From a virus: a DNA stretch of 43,204 bases. Position 1 is the first letter of the stretch. Every line of letters starts with the position of its first letter. Below the pieces are notes generated by a model. That model worked only from the letters and a program-made list of their open reading frames with translations. It was not told the DNA's origin and did not search any database. The translations under genes were made by a program, and so were the position numbers. The stretch is from positions 1-43,204 of IMG/VR virus record IMGVR_UViG_3300046683_000304; one strand, written 5' to 3'. Below are positions 22,464 to 29,604 of this stretch, piece after piece.

Positions 22464-22671
22464 CCGTCTTATCACGAACACAGGCGAGGAAGGTCCGGTT
22501 GAAGGAAGCGTGGAAGGCTTCGACACTTATAACACTGAGTTCGTATATGAACACGGCGTTGGATTGACGGTTTATCCAAGGCAGCCTGCCGGATCGTGGC
22601 TTTCGTGGGACGAAACTGTCGCTTTTCACGAATGGCTTGGCCAGAAGATCAAGGAAGCAAACGATGGTTGA
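22456..22671 (+). CDS. Small acidic protein, unknown
   Basis: The 71-residue product overlaps the HTH gene by 8 nt (ATGGTTGA). It is acidic and beta-rich (FDTYNTEFVYEHGVGLTVYP) with a C-terminal helix (DETVAFHEWLGQKIKEA). No family is recognised. The stop overlaps the next start by the same ATGGTTGA pattern. Confidence 0.65.
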   Translation: MVDRLITNTGEEGPVEGSVEGFDTYNTEFVYEHGVGLTVYPRQPAGSWLSWDETVAFHEWLGQKIKEANDG

Positions 22672-22990
22672 CCGTTCGCAGCCCTCACGCCTGATCGACT
22701 CCCCTAAACCATGTTTCGTCCGCATGCAGGTTGTCCAGCATGGGCCGTTCGTTGGCGCTCGTATCTTCAACCGGCTCGGTATGCTGACGGCGGAGATCAA
22801 TGGCAAACCCGCTGATCCGTTCCAGGTCTGGCATGCCGGAGACCTGATCACCGAAGAGCAATACCAAATCCTGATGGAAGAACCCGAACCGAACCCGTAT
22901 CGCAGGGTCCACGTCACCGACGCGGGACTCGCTGATCGGATAAGGGAAGCTAACGAAAATGACTATTGGTTCATGAGGGAAATCAGATGA
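22664..22990 (+). CDS. Small phage protein, unknown
   Basis: The 108-residue product starts at ATG 22664 (8-nt overlap with the previous gene). Features: RMQVVQHGPFVGARIFNRLG, then ITEEQYQILMEEP and a helical end. The middle phrase (WHAGDLITEEQYQ) resembles small phage proteins of unknown function. The stop overlaps the next ATG. No role can be inferred. Confidence 0.65.
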   Translation: MVDRSQPSRLIDSPKPCFVRMQVVQHGPFVGARIFNRLGMLTAEINGKPADPFQVWHAGDLITEEQYQILMEEPEPNPYRRVHVTDAGLADRIREANENDYWFMREIR

Positions 22991-23181
22991 CGAAAAACCT
23001 CCAGAAAGGCATGTTCTATCGTGAATGGCCAACCGGGGCTGCTGGCATGTTTGAAGGCTTTCATGGTGGCATCGCTGTATTGCAAACAGGCGCGGATGGC
23101 CCCTTCATCTGGGTTCGGCCAGACAAACTGATCCTCATGACACGTGCCCAGGTCAGAGATTATGGCTGGGAGAGGGGGTAG
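22987..23181 (+). CDS. Small protein, unknown
   Basis: The 64-residue product begins at the ATG overlapping the previous stop. It has a short beta-sheet core (GMFEGFHGGIAVLQTGADG, FIWVRPDKLILM) and a basic C-terminus. Unknown. After its stop, 100 nt without a gene hold a stem-loop before the SSB-like gene. Confidence 0.6.
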   Translation: MTKNLQKGMFYREWPTGAAGMFEGFHGGIAVLQTGADGPFIWVRPDKLILMTRAQVRDYGWERG

Positions 23182-23233
23182 GCTGCATGGAACCTCCAGA
23201 ATAGCATACGCGCACCTCGCGCGGATGAGGGAC

Positions 23234-23255
23234 GCGACCGCCTCTGACGGGTCGC
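23234..23255 (+). other. Stem-loop upstream of the SSB-like gene
   Basis: GCGACC (23234-23239) pairs with GGTCGC (23250-23255) around a 10-nt loop, 25 nt before the SSB-like start. It has no U-tract, so it is not a terminator; a role in RNA stability or translation control is possible but unproven. Confidence 0.35.
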
Positions 23256-23280
23256 ATGTAACTGGTGAAGGTAAAGTGTG

Positions 23281-23979
23281 ATGGCATTCGGAATGAAAAC
23301 AACGTCGGGCGACTTCCTGCCAATCTGCAAGTACGACGCGCGGGCTGGCAAGTTCTTCAAGGTCGACAAGAGAATGGACGGCACGAGCGAACCGACCGAG
23401 TTGCCCTTGGGCACGAAGTTCGCGATCGATTTTGGCAGCTTTGAAGCTGGATACGTGTCGTTTGGCAAGCAGGGGCCAGTGCGGCACATGAAGCCCTATA
23501 TCGATGGCGAAGCAATGCCCGCGCAGCCGCAGGAGAAGGATGCAGAGGGCAAGCTTATGTTCCGCCCTGGCTTCTATGCCAAAATCTGCGGAAACGCCCT
23601 CGACGGTGTGCGAGAGTGGTGCAGCAACGCCGCCGTGCTTCTGAACGCAATGGACGATCTTTATCAGTCGTTCATTCGGGCACCGGAAGCAGCTTCGGGG
23701 CAAATCCCCATTATCTGCATCGCATCGACCGTCGCGGTGAAAAGCGGAACCGGAGCGCGCACGTCAACGAACTATGCTCCCGTGCTGCGGATCGAGGGAT
23801 GGACACAACGCCCCGAACTCCTCGGCCCCCGCACCGTGCCGGCACCCGCTGCCTCAGCACCCGCCATGAACGCACAGGCGGCACAGGCCATGGCGGCGAA
23901 ACCACCAGTTACCGAGACGCAGGGATGGGGCGCACCGTCCGCTGGCCCGGTGACGCCGCCCGTCGTCATGCCCTTTTAA
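23281..23979 (+). CDS. Putative single-stranded-DNA-binding phage protein
   Basis: ATG 23281 (GAAGG upstream) gives 232 residues. The N-terminal 160 residues are beta-rich (FLPICKYDARAGKFFKVD, VSFGKQGPVRHMKPYI) as expected for an OB-like domain, followed by a Pro/Ala-rich flexible tail that ends PPVVMPF, similar to the disordered tail and final Pro-Phe of SSB proteins, though not acidic. Its place just before the replication block supports a role with single-stranded DNA. Related proteins are common in alphaproteobacterial phages and are mostly unnamed, so the function is inference. A terminator follows directly. Confidence 0.5.
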   Translation: MAFGMKTTSGDFLPICKYDARAGKFFKVDKRMDGTSEPTELPLGTKFAIDFGSFEAGYVSFGKQGPVRHMKPYIDGEAMPAQPQEKDAEGKLMFRPGFYAKICGNALDGVREWCSNAAVLLNAMDDLYQSFIRAPEAASGQIPIICIASTVAVKSGTGARTSTNYAPVLRIEGWTQRPELLGPRTVPAPAASAPAMNAQAAQAMAAKPPVTETQGWGAPSAGPVTPPVVMPF

Positions 23980-24006
23980 CAAGGGGACTTCAGTTAACTG
24001 GGAAAA

Positions 24007-24026
24007 GCGCCTTCGGGCGCTTTTTT
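24007..24026 (+). terminator. Rho-independent terminator closing the 16-24 kb operon
   Basis: GCGCC-TTCG-GGCGC followed by six T residues (24007-24026), extended by an upstream A-run, is a textbook terminator with a stable tetraloop. It lies 27 nt after the SSB-like stop and separates this operon from the replication block. Confidence 0.9.
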
Positions 24027-24094
24027 CATGTCACACCACTATTGACGACTCACGTAGAATTATGGCACGAAGAATCTCCGTGAGGAAATACGTC

Positions 24095-24319
24095 ATGAAC
24101 GCACCCAACAAACGCATACGCGTCAACATCGACCTTCCATTGGAAGATGCCATCTTAGCGGATCAGATGGCGGCACGCAGATGCGTCAGCCGGTCGATGC
24201 TCTGCCGCATCGCGCTCAAGGTTCTCTATAGCACCGAGCAGGCACGCGAGCGCGGCGAGTTCGTGGGCAGCACGCCCGACAGAAAGGCTCTGAAACAGGT
24301 CTTTGAAGAAGCCGTCTGA
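24095..24319 (+). CDS. Ribbon-helix-helix (CopG/Arc-like) protein
   Basis: ATG 24095 follows AGGAAA at good spacing; ATG 24062 has no ribosome site. The 74-residue product starts with a beta strand (KRIRVNIDLPLEDAILAD) and two helices (ADQMAARRCVSRSMLCRIAL), the plan of RHH dimers that insert a strand into the DNA major groove. A TAGAAT at 24055-24060 could be its -10. As first gene of the replication block it is a candidate local regulator. Confidence 0.65.
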   Translation: MNAPNKRIRVNIDLPLEDAILADQMAARRCVSRSMLCRIALKVLYSTEQARERGEFVGSTPDRKALKQVFEEAV

Positions 24320-24333
24320 TCGGGGGTGCTGCC

Positions 24334-24741
24334 ATGGCACTCGAACAAAAACAGTTGCAGCGGCTGATCCATCTCCTTGGGATGATGGGCAGCGACCACG
24401 ACGGGGAAATCCTCGCCGCCGCGTTGGCGGCACAACGACTGGTAAAGGGAGCCGGAGAAACCTGGGAATCAATCCTGGCGCCACTGTCGCGGGATGAACA
24501 GCGAAGTTGGGCATCGTCCAGCAGGCCGGAACCCGAGCGGCGTTCCTACAAAAAGACAGAACCGGTTTACTTCGAAGAAGTCCGCGCATGTCTGGAACGG
24601 AAGAACCTTCTGTCGCAATGGGAGCGGGATTTTCTTGAATCCCTCCTGACACGAGACTGGCCGAACCTGACAGAAAAGCAACGAGCCATCGTGGACCGGG
24701 TCAAGGAAAAGCTGGCGACCTACGCGGACATGCACTGGTGA
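24334..24741 (+). CDS. Phage replication-associated protein, unknown
   Basis: The 135-residue product has an N-terminal helix block (QLQRLIHLLGMMGSDHDGEI then LAAALAAQRLVKGAG) of a type found in alphaproteobacterial prophages beside primase genes, and a C-terminal block LSQWERDFLESLLTRDWPNL followed by TEKQRAIVDRVKEKL resembling other phage replication helpers. GGGGGTG precedes the ATG. The stop overlaps the GTG of the primase-helicase (GTGA), which ties it to replication. Confidence 0.65.
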   Translation: MALEQKQLQRLIHLLGMMGSDHDGEILAAALAAQRLVKGAGETWESILAPLSRDEQRSWASSSRPEPERRSYKKTEPVYFEEVRACLERKNLLSQWERDFLESLLTRDWPNLTEKQRAIVDRVKEKLATYADMHW

Positions 24742-26888
24742 CAACGCCATGGCACGCCGATACCGGGCAGATCGCGGCCTTCATAGGCGCGCTGTTCCGC
24801 TACGCCGAGGAAGATACCTACATCAGCCTCCGCGCGTTCGACCAGTTCCGCCGCGATGTCCCACCTAAATTCGTGGTCGGCCTCCGCGTCAATGGCAGCA
24901 CGGACAACCTCATCCGCGAGGCCACCATACAGGCCGAGAACGCCGCGCAATCTTCCGACCCCGTCGTGTTCTGCCCGCCGATCGCCACGTTCCACGATAG
25001 CTATAAAGCCGATACCAGCAGCCTCGCCAACGGGCTCAGCCTGTCGATCGAACTGGACGACACGGACCCAGACGAAGCCCGCCTGCGCCTTGAAAGCATC
25101 CTCGGCCCCGTCACCGTCATGGTACGCTCGGGGTCGGACTGGGTCGACCCTGAGACAGGAGAGATCAAGCCCAAGATACATCTGCACTGGCGGCTGAACG
25201 AACCCACGGCGGCGCAGGAGGACCACGCCCGGTTACGCCACGCGCGGGTGCTGGCAGCCATGCTGGTGGGCGCTGACCCCACCGCCAAGCCCGTCGTGCA
25301 CCCCCTGCGCTGGCCTGGATCATGGAACCTGAAAGCCACGCCCAGAATGGCGGACATCGCCATCCTGAACGAAGCGGCGGAGATCGACCTCGCTTCAGTT
25401 CTGGAGCGGCTCGAGGCGGCGGTAGAGGCAGCGGGCCTTACGAAGCATGCCGAGATGCCGGGAGCCTCATCCACGCCGGAAGCACGCCTGTCAGACGTGC
25501 GATCGGCCATGGCCGCGATACCCAACGATGATGACGCCGGGTTTGGCTACGACGCCTGGATCAGGATGGGCATCGCCGTCTGGCGTGCGACCGGCGGCGC
25601 ACCGGAAGGCTTCGAGATATGGGACCGATGGTCCGCGCTGTCGGACAAGTATGAGGTGAAGGAAACGTGCGCCGATGCCTGGCGGCGCATCGGCGCATCC
25701 ATGAAAGGACCAACGCCAGAGCGCACGGTCGGCGCCGGCACCATCTTCTTCCTGGCCGCCAAGGCCGGGTGGGTGCGCCCTTTCCCTTTCAACTCAAGGC
25801 CCAACGGACACGCGGACGATTCGACTTTTGAAGAGGACGACAAAGCCGAGCCGCCGCGCGCCAAAATCCTGTCCATGCGCGACCTGGACGCGTTGCCACC
25901 TCCTGAATGGCTGGTGCGCGACCTGATCCCGGAAAAGTCCATGATCGTGCCGTTTGGCCCTCCGAAATCCGGCAAGACCTTTATCGTCCTGTCGTTTTGC
26001 CTGCATATCACGGCCGGCAAGGAATGGTTCGGCCATGCCGTCAAGCAAGGCGCCGTCGTCTATATCGCTGGCGAAGGAACCGGCGGCCTCTCCCTCCGGC
26101 TGCGGGCCATGCGAAGCAAATACGAGATCGATATCGACGCTCCGTTGTGGATCGTGCCGCGCGCCGTGAACTTCCAGAACCCCACCGAGGTGGACGAGTT
26201 GATACAACTTGTGCGTGCAACAGTCGGAACGCTGGAAGTTGCCGCCGTGGTCCTCGACACCCTCGCCAGGGCCATGCCCGGAGCCGATGAGAACAGCGCG
26301 CAAGAGGTCGGATTGGTCATCGCCGCGTGTGACAGGATGCGCGACGAACTCGACTGCTCAGTCATCCCGATCCACCACTCAGGAAAGGATGTCGCTCGGG
26401 GCGCCAGGGGAACCAGTGCCCTACGGGGCGCGCTGGACACCGCCATTGAGATCAGCGGCACCGGCAAGCGGTCCACAATGACCGTCGTGGACCAGAAAGA
26501 ATCCGAAGCGGGCCAACGTCTGGTGTTCAACATGGAACAGGTTTCGGTGGGAATCGGGCGGTCTTCCTTGGTTCCCATGATCGATGATACGCCTGATGAT
26601 ACGGATGATACGGGCAGCCGCTGGACACCCACCGGGCAGGCCGGGATGGCTCTTCAGGTGCTGAAGGACGCTCTGGCCGGACCTGAGTCCGCCATCCTGC
26701 CGCCCTTGGCGGGATTGCCATCGAGCGATCTGCGCGGGGTCAGTCACGAGGTATGGCGTCGGGGATTTTATGAAAAAATGCCTGGAGAACCACAACCAAA
26801 ACGCAAGCTGGCGTTCTATCGAGCTGTCCAAAAACTGATACAATATGGTCTGGTCGGGGTGCGTGACCCTTGGGTTTGGTTGACATGA
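24738..26888 (+). CDS. Primase-helicase: PrimPol-like, PriCT and RecA-like ATPase domains
   Basis: The 716-residue protein starts with GTG 24738. Residues ~1-220 look like an archaeo-eukaryotic-type primase/polymerase (SIELDD 103-108, HLHW 148-151, VHPLRWPGSWNLK about 187-199). Residues ~250-345 match the PriCT_2 linker (YDAWIRMGIAVWRATGG, WDRWSALSDKY). Residues ~385-640 are a RepA/DnaB-like RecA-fold ATPase with Walker A GPPKSGKT (407-414) and Walker B VVLDT (504-508), then HHSGKD. It probably primes and unwinds phage DNA. TGATAC repeats run into its 3' end, where they encode a DDT repeat (residues ~616-625), next to the proposed origin. Confidence 0.85.
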   Translation: MTTPWHADTGQIAAFIGALFRYAEEDTYISLRAFDQFRRDVPPKFVVGLRVNGSTDNLIREATIQAENAAQSSDPVVFCPPIATFHDSYKADTSSLANGLSLSIELDDTDPDEARLRLESILGPVTVMVRSGSDWVDPETGEIKPKIHLHWRLNEPTAAQEDHARLRHARVLAAMLVGADPTAKPVVHPLRWPGSWNLKATPRMADIAILNEAAEIDLASVLERLEAAVEAAGLTKHAEMPGASSTPEARLSDVRSAMAAIPNDDDAGFGYDAWIRMGIAVWRATGGAPEGFEIWDRWSALSDKYEVKETCADAWRRIGASMKGPTPERTVGAGTIFFLAAKAGWVRPFPFNSRPNGHADDSTFEEDDKAEPPRAKILSMRDLDALPPPEWLVRDLIPEKSMIVPFGPPKSGKTFIVLSFCLHITAGKEWFGHAVKQGAVVYIAGEGTGGLSLRLRAMRSKYEIDIDAPLWIVPRAVNFQNPTEVDELIQLVRATVGTLEVAAVVLDTLARAMPGADENSAQEVGLVIAACDRMRDELDCSVIPIHHSGKDVARGARGTSALRGALDTAIEISGTGKRSTMTVVDQKESEAGQRLVFNMEQVSVGIGRSSLVPMIDDTPDDTDDTGSRWTPTGQAGMALQVLKDALAGPESAILPPLAGLPSSDLRGVSHEVWRRGFYEKMPGEPQPKRKLAFYRAVQKLIQYGLVGVRDPWVWLT

Positions 26889-27038
26889 CAAAACGAACCG
26901 TATCACCGTATCATTGGCGTATCATGGCGTATCACTGATACTGACTCCAGGCGTATCATTCACCGTATCAAAATCCCCCCTTTAGGGGGGATTGATACGG
27001 GATGATACGGGTGCGACTTCGGGATCGTCAGGGTATCA
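26585..27038 (+). repeat. GTATCA/TGATAC iteron cluster (proposed replication origin)
   Basis: Seven GTATCA copies on the plus strand (26900, 26908, 26919, 26929, 26953, 26965, 27033) and six TGATAC copies in the opposite orientation (26585, 26597, 26606, 26936, 26993, 27003) were counted. Spacings of the first direct copies are 8, 11 and 10 nt, near one helical turn. GTATCA-C-TGATAC (26929-26941) is a perfect palindrome. The array starts inside the primase-helicase gene and reaches the ribosome site of the next gene. Repeats next to the primase suggest an origin bound by a phage initiator, or an autoregulatory operator. No function has been shown. Confidence 0.75.
26963..27000 (+). other. GC-rich hairpin within the iteron cluster
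   Basis: CCGTATCA-AA-ATCCCCCC, loop TTTA, GGGGGGAT-TGATACGG forms a 16-bp stem with a 2-nt bulge, so two iterons are part of the stem. No U-run follows, so a terminator is unlikely. A hairpin of this kind could be a nick or priming site, or stabilise an unwound origin. Confidence 0.7.
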
Positions 27039-27056
27039 TGGAAAGTGGAGAGTGAA

Positions 27057-27716
27057 ATGGACATCTTACCGCAGGGCCGCAAACTCCGGACCCCCGAGGA
27101 CTACGACCGCTTCCGCATGGCCATGGTCTCGGTCGACCAGGCGTTCTTCGCCAGCGAGACCAAATGGGGGGTCGGACGCCTGGAAAGGATTGTAAGCCTA
27201 TCAACCCTACAAGCCTACCGGCGCGGCTGGGATGCCTACCGAGTGGCGCTGGACGACTGCGACGGCGAAGCCCTGGAGCAGATCGGCCCCAAGATGATCG
27301 CCGCGCTCGCGTTCATGGACGCGGAAGCGTCGGCGGCTGGCCATCAGCCGCTCGCTCCCGACACCTGGGAGCATGCTCTACCGGACGGACGCGTTCTCGT
27401 GGTATGTCGGACCAGCGCTGAAGCGTCCGCCGTCCTGCGTGCCTCCAAGGGCCAGGAAACCGCATCATACGAAACCACCCTCCCGCCCGATCTCGCCGTC
27501 ACCGTCCGGAACCAACACGAAGGCCGCGCGCTCACGGTTGTCACCATGGCTGAAGTCGCGCGTCTGCTGACGATGGCGGAGGGGAAAGTCGCGGGGGTCG
27601 AATGGGAAGGGACTGCAACCTACAGTGGCAGACAAATGGATGAAGGCGCGGCGGCGGACCTCGTACGAACTGGCTACCCTCTCCCCGAGCCCATCGCCCC
27701 GGATCTTGGGTTTTGA
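27057..27716 (+). CDS. Conserved phage protein, unknown
   Basis: ATG 27057 with GGAGAG upstream is chosen over a GTG at 27045. The 219-residue product has a helical N-terminus (RTPEDYDRFRMAMVSVDQAF), a middle LQAYRRGWDAYRVALDDCDG then IGPKMIAALAFMDAEASAAG of a kind common in alphaproteobacterial prophages next to replication genes, and a beta-rich end. It begins right after the iterons. No function is known to me. It converges with the minus-strand XRE gene across a terminator hairpin. Confidence 0.65.
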   Translation: MDILPQGRKLRTPEDYDRFRMAMVSVDQAFFASETKWGVGRLERIVSLSTLQAYRRGWDAYRVALDDCDGEALEQIGPKMIAALAFMDAEASAAGHQPLAPDTWEHALPDGRVLVVCRTSAEASAVLRASKGQETASYETTLPPDLAVTVRNQHEGRALTVVTMAEVARLLTMAEGKVAGVEWEGTATYSGRQMDEGAAADLVRTGYPLPEPIAPDLGF

Positions 27717-27788
27717 CAATCCGTTTCGGGGCAGCGCATGATCCGCGTGCGTCTGGATGTCCAGGCGTTAGACACTCCCCTCAACTTG

Positions 27789-27837
27789 CCGGCCCGGTGC
27801 CATGCTCCTTGCCGAACATACCGGGCCGGACTTTTCC
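27789..27837 (+). terminator. Hairpin terminator between convergent operons
   Basis: CCGGCCCGGT (27789-27798) and ACCGGGCCGG (27820-27829) make a perfect 10-bp stem with a 21-nt loop, followed by ACTTTTCC. It sits between the plus gene ending at 27716 and the minus operon ending at 27888. The large loop and short T-run lower confidence. Confidence 0.5.
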
Positions 27838-27887
27838 TTGCGAAGGTGAAGAGGCAAGCGTGACCCCGTCCCGCCCGCCAGAGCGCG

Positions 27888-28127
27888 CTACGCGGCGCGG
27901 GGGCCTCGGTGCGATGCGTTTGCCCGTCCAGGCCGTGGCGCCTCTGAGAGCCACGCGGCGACCAAGGGGGCTTCCAGCCACGCCAGGACCGGCTCGGGGC
28001 ACGGATACTCCCCGCCGGTCCATCGACGCACCGTGCGCTCGTCCTGGGCCAATTGGCGGGCGAGTTCGCGTTGGGACCAGCCAAGGGCGTCCAGGGCGGC
28101 TCGGAGGCGGGTGGCGGGGGTTGTCAT
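27888..28127 (-). CDS. HTH (XRE-like) DNA-binding protein
   Basis: ATG 28127 gives 79 residues with a clear HTH: ALGWSQRELARQLAQDERTV then RRWTGGEYPCPEP, matching Cro/C1-type domains in which the turn precedes an RRW recognition helix. A basic tail follows. It is the last gene of the minus operon. Its first 33 bases are partly duplicated at 28369-28401 (see findings). Probably regulates this operon or the neighbouring late promoter. Confidence 0.75.
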   Translation of the reverse strand: MTTPATRLRAALDALGWSQRELARQLAQDERTVRRWTGGEYPCPEPVLAWLEAPLVAAWLSEAPRPGRANASHRGPRAA

Positions 28128-28133
28128 GTTCAA

Positions 28134-28331
28134 TCAGAACCTCCGCATGGAGGCATCAGGCCGTGAACTATGTGACACGGCGGCATAGGCGTGCCACCAA
28201 GCCAAGGATGCGGTGGACGACCGACGACCGACTATCGTGCCCCGGTCGTCCTTCACCACGTAAGTGCCTACGGGTTCCTTGATGCATCTCAAGGCGGGGT
28301 TCCAACGTAACGTGTCGTTTTTAAGGCTCAT
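28134..28331 (-). CDS. Small protein, unknown
   Basis: ATG 28331 behind GGAGAGAGACG gives 65 residues; the longer open frame upstream runs antisense to the neighbour and lacks a ribosome site. The product is mixed (RWNPALRCIKEPVGTYVVKD, then a helical end). The identical ribosome cassette is shared with other genes here. Function unknown. Confidence 0.6.
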   Translation of the reverse strand: MSLKNDTLRWNPALRCIKEPVGTYVVKDDRGTIVGRRSSTASLAWWHAYAAVSHSSRPDASMRRF

Positions 28332-28405
28332 CGTCTCTCTCCGTGCTTGGGGTTCATCTGAGCGAATACGTCCAGGGCGGCTCGGAGGCGGATGGCGCGG
28401 GTCAA
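28328..28405 (-). pseudogene. 25-codon remnant duplicating the start of the XRE gene
   Basis: A TTG start (28405) overlapping the upstream stop (TTGA) opens 25 codons that end in the ATGA of the next gene. Its TRAIRLRAALDV matches TTPATRLRAALDA of the XRE protein at 27888-28127, and the DNA is 31 of 33 identical. It is probably a leftover of a duplication that now serves as translational link; expression is not shown. Confidence 0.45.
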
Positions 28406-28623
28406 CGGGGCGCCTTGTAGGCCTCCAACTCACGCACGCAACGCGCCGCCAGCCCGACTGCTTTCTTCCAGTTCGCGGAGCCGGGTTTGAGCGTGCGGGT
28501 GAACTCAAGCCCGGTGTCACGCCGCACGCAAAGGGTCACGGCGACCGGTTGGGCGAACTCGCGGAGGTTCACCTCCCACCGAGTCCAGCCATTGTCGGGG
28601 GAAACAGCGATCCAGTTCGACAT
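28402..28623 (-). CDS. Small protein, unknown
   Basis: ATG 28623 follows AGGAGG. The 73-residue product has a beta-rich first part (WTRWEVNLREFAQPVAVTLC) and a C-terminal helix (WKKAVGLAARCVRELEAYK). The plan is that of many small phage proteins. No family recognised. Confidence 0.65.
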   Translation of the reverse strand: MSNWIAVSPDNGWTRWEVNLREFAQPVAVTLCVRRDTGLEFTRTLKPGSANWKKAVGLAARCVRELEAYKAPR

Positions 28624-28626
28624 GGT

Positions 28627-28911
28627 TCAGGCCTCCTGGGGACTGATGGCGACGACGTCGGGGCGATCCCTCCCGAGGTTCGCGTCCAGCAGCATGGCGC
28701 GGGTGATCAACTCTCTCGCTCTGGCTGTTTCACCCCTCTTCACCGCGAGTTTCGCGTCGAGCAATGTCATGTTGATCTGGTGCAATGTCGCGTCCGACTG
28801 CCGTATCCCTTTCCGGCGCATATGCTTCATCAGATCTTCCAACTGTTCAGCACCTTCAGGCAGCGACATTTTGTAGGCCTGTTGCGCGGGCGTCCATCCT
28901 GTTTCGCTCAT
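28627..28911 (-). CDS. Small helical protein, unknown
   Basis: ATG 28911 sits in the shared GGAGAGAGACGATG cassette. The 94-residue product is mostly helical (AEQLEDLMKHMRRKGIRQSD, TLHQINMTLLDAKLAVKRGE) with basic patches and may be DNA- or RNA-binding. No family is recognised. Confidence 0.65.
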   Translation of the reverse strand: MSETGWTPAQQAYKMSLPEGAEQLEDLMKHMRRKGIRQSDATLHQINMTLLDAKLAVKRGETARARELITRAMLLDANLGRDRPDVVAISPQEA

Positions 28912-28923
28912 CGTCTCTCTCCT

Positions 28924-29085
28924 TTACGAGGTCAGGCGGGCAATGGTGGCTTCCCACCGCTTGATGGCATCGCGGCAGTTGTCGCCGTAGGTGCCAAACC
29001 GGTTGTCCCCGGTGTTCATCGTTGCCGTCAGGCGAGCGATCGCCGCCCGCGCCTCGGCCAACAACTTCGTGTCCGCTTTGGTCAT
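28924..29085 (-). CDS. Small helical protein, unknown
   Basis: The 53-residue product starts at the shared GGAGAGAGACGATG cassette (ATG 29085). It contains two helices (TKLLAEARAAIARLTATM, then CRDAIKRWEATIARL) separated by a Gly-rich loop, a helical hairpin plan. It is a real gene by ribosome site and operon fit; function unknown. Confidence 0.65.
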   Translation of the reverse strand: MTKADTKLLAEARAAIARLTATMNTGDNRFGTYGDNCRDAIKRWEATIARLTS

Positions 29086-29097
29086 CGTCTCTCTCCT

Positions 29098-29361
29098 TTA
29101 GGCGGTCTTGATCTCATCCGCGTTCAGTTCCGCCGCCATGGTCTCGGCCTCGGCCAGTGCCACGCGGTAAGCGCAACGCTCTGTCTTTCCCGTTGCGCGT
29201 GGGCCGAAGTGGCGCACGATACGGCGGACGTTGCGTGCATGCTCACTGATCATCGCGGGGTAAATGGCCGGATCATCGACCTCGACAATCGCGACGTTCC
29301 GGTAGGGGTGCTTCACGCTGGAGGGCATTTTCGCGCTGGACGTCATTACGATGTAGGCCAT
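29098..29361 (-). CDS. Small protein, unknown
   Basis: ATG 29361 follows GGAGAG. The 87-residue product has a beta-alpha N-terminus (MAYIVMTSSAK, RNVAIVEVDD) and a basic helical end (RKxxRHFG-type charge, CAYRVALAEAETMAAEL). It shares the intergenic CCGTGCTGGGGTTCA tail with the 28331 junction. Function unknown. Confidence 0.6.
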   Translation of the reverse strand: MAYIVMTSSAKMPSSVKHPYRNVAIVEVDDPAIYPAMISEHARNVRRIVRHFGPRATGKTERCAYRVALAEAETMAAELNADEIKTA

Positions 29362-29382
29362 GTCATCTCTCCGTGCTGGGGT

Positions 29383-29562
29383 TCAGGTGGCCGCCGCGTT
29401 CAACTTCGCGGCGCGCTTCTTCGCTGCGTCGAGGGTGTAAAAGGCGCCGCAGACGTAGACGAACTCTCCATCCGCGAAGCGCAGCACCAACGCCTTACGG
29501 AGTGCCTTGATCGGCACCAAAGCGCCGGAAAGGTCCATCTTGGCTTCGTAAGTGATTTTCAT
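29383..29562 (-). CDS. Small basic protein, unknown
   Basis: The 59-residue product starts at ATG 29562 in the shared GGAGAGAGACGATG cassette. It is a compact alpha/beta domain (MKITYEAKMDLSGALVPIKA, then LVLRFADGEFVYVCGAF) with a basic C-terminal helix. Short enough to have been missed by length filters. Function unknown. Confidence 0.65.
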   Translation of the reverse strand: MKITYEAKMDLSGALVPIKALRKALVLRFADGEFVYVCGAFYTLDAAKKRAAKLNAAAT

Positions 29563-29586
29563 CGTCTCTCTCCCGGTGGGGTTGGT

Positions 29587-29600
29587 GGGGCCGAAGCCCC
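29587..29600 (-). other. Intergenic GC hairpin in the minus operon
   Basis: On the minus strand GGGGC-TTCG-GCCCC forms a tetraloop hairpin between two genes of the operon. No T-run follows, so it is more likely an RNA-stability or processing element than a terminator. Confidence 0.4.
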
Positions 29601-29604
29601 GGTT

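Noticed and set aside
22963-23703. Minus-strand frame of 246 codons
   Set aside because: Antisense to two plus genes, no ribosome site, no domain.
26889-27056. CRISPR array
   Set aside because: The repeats are 6-bp units in both orientations with irregular short spacers, not direct repeats of 24-40 bp with unique spacers.
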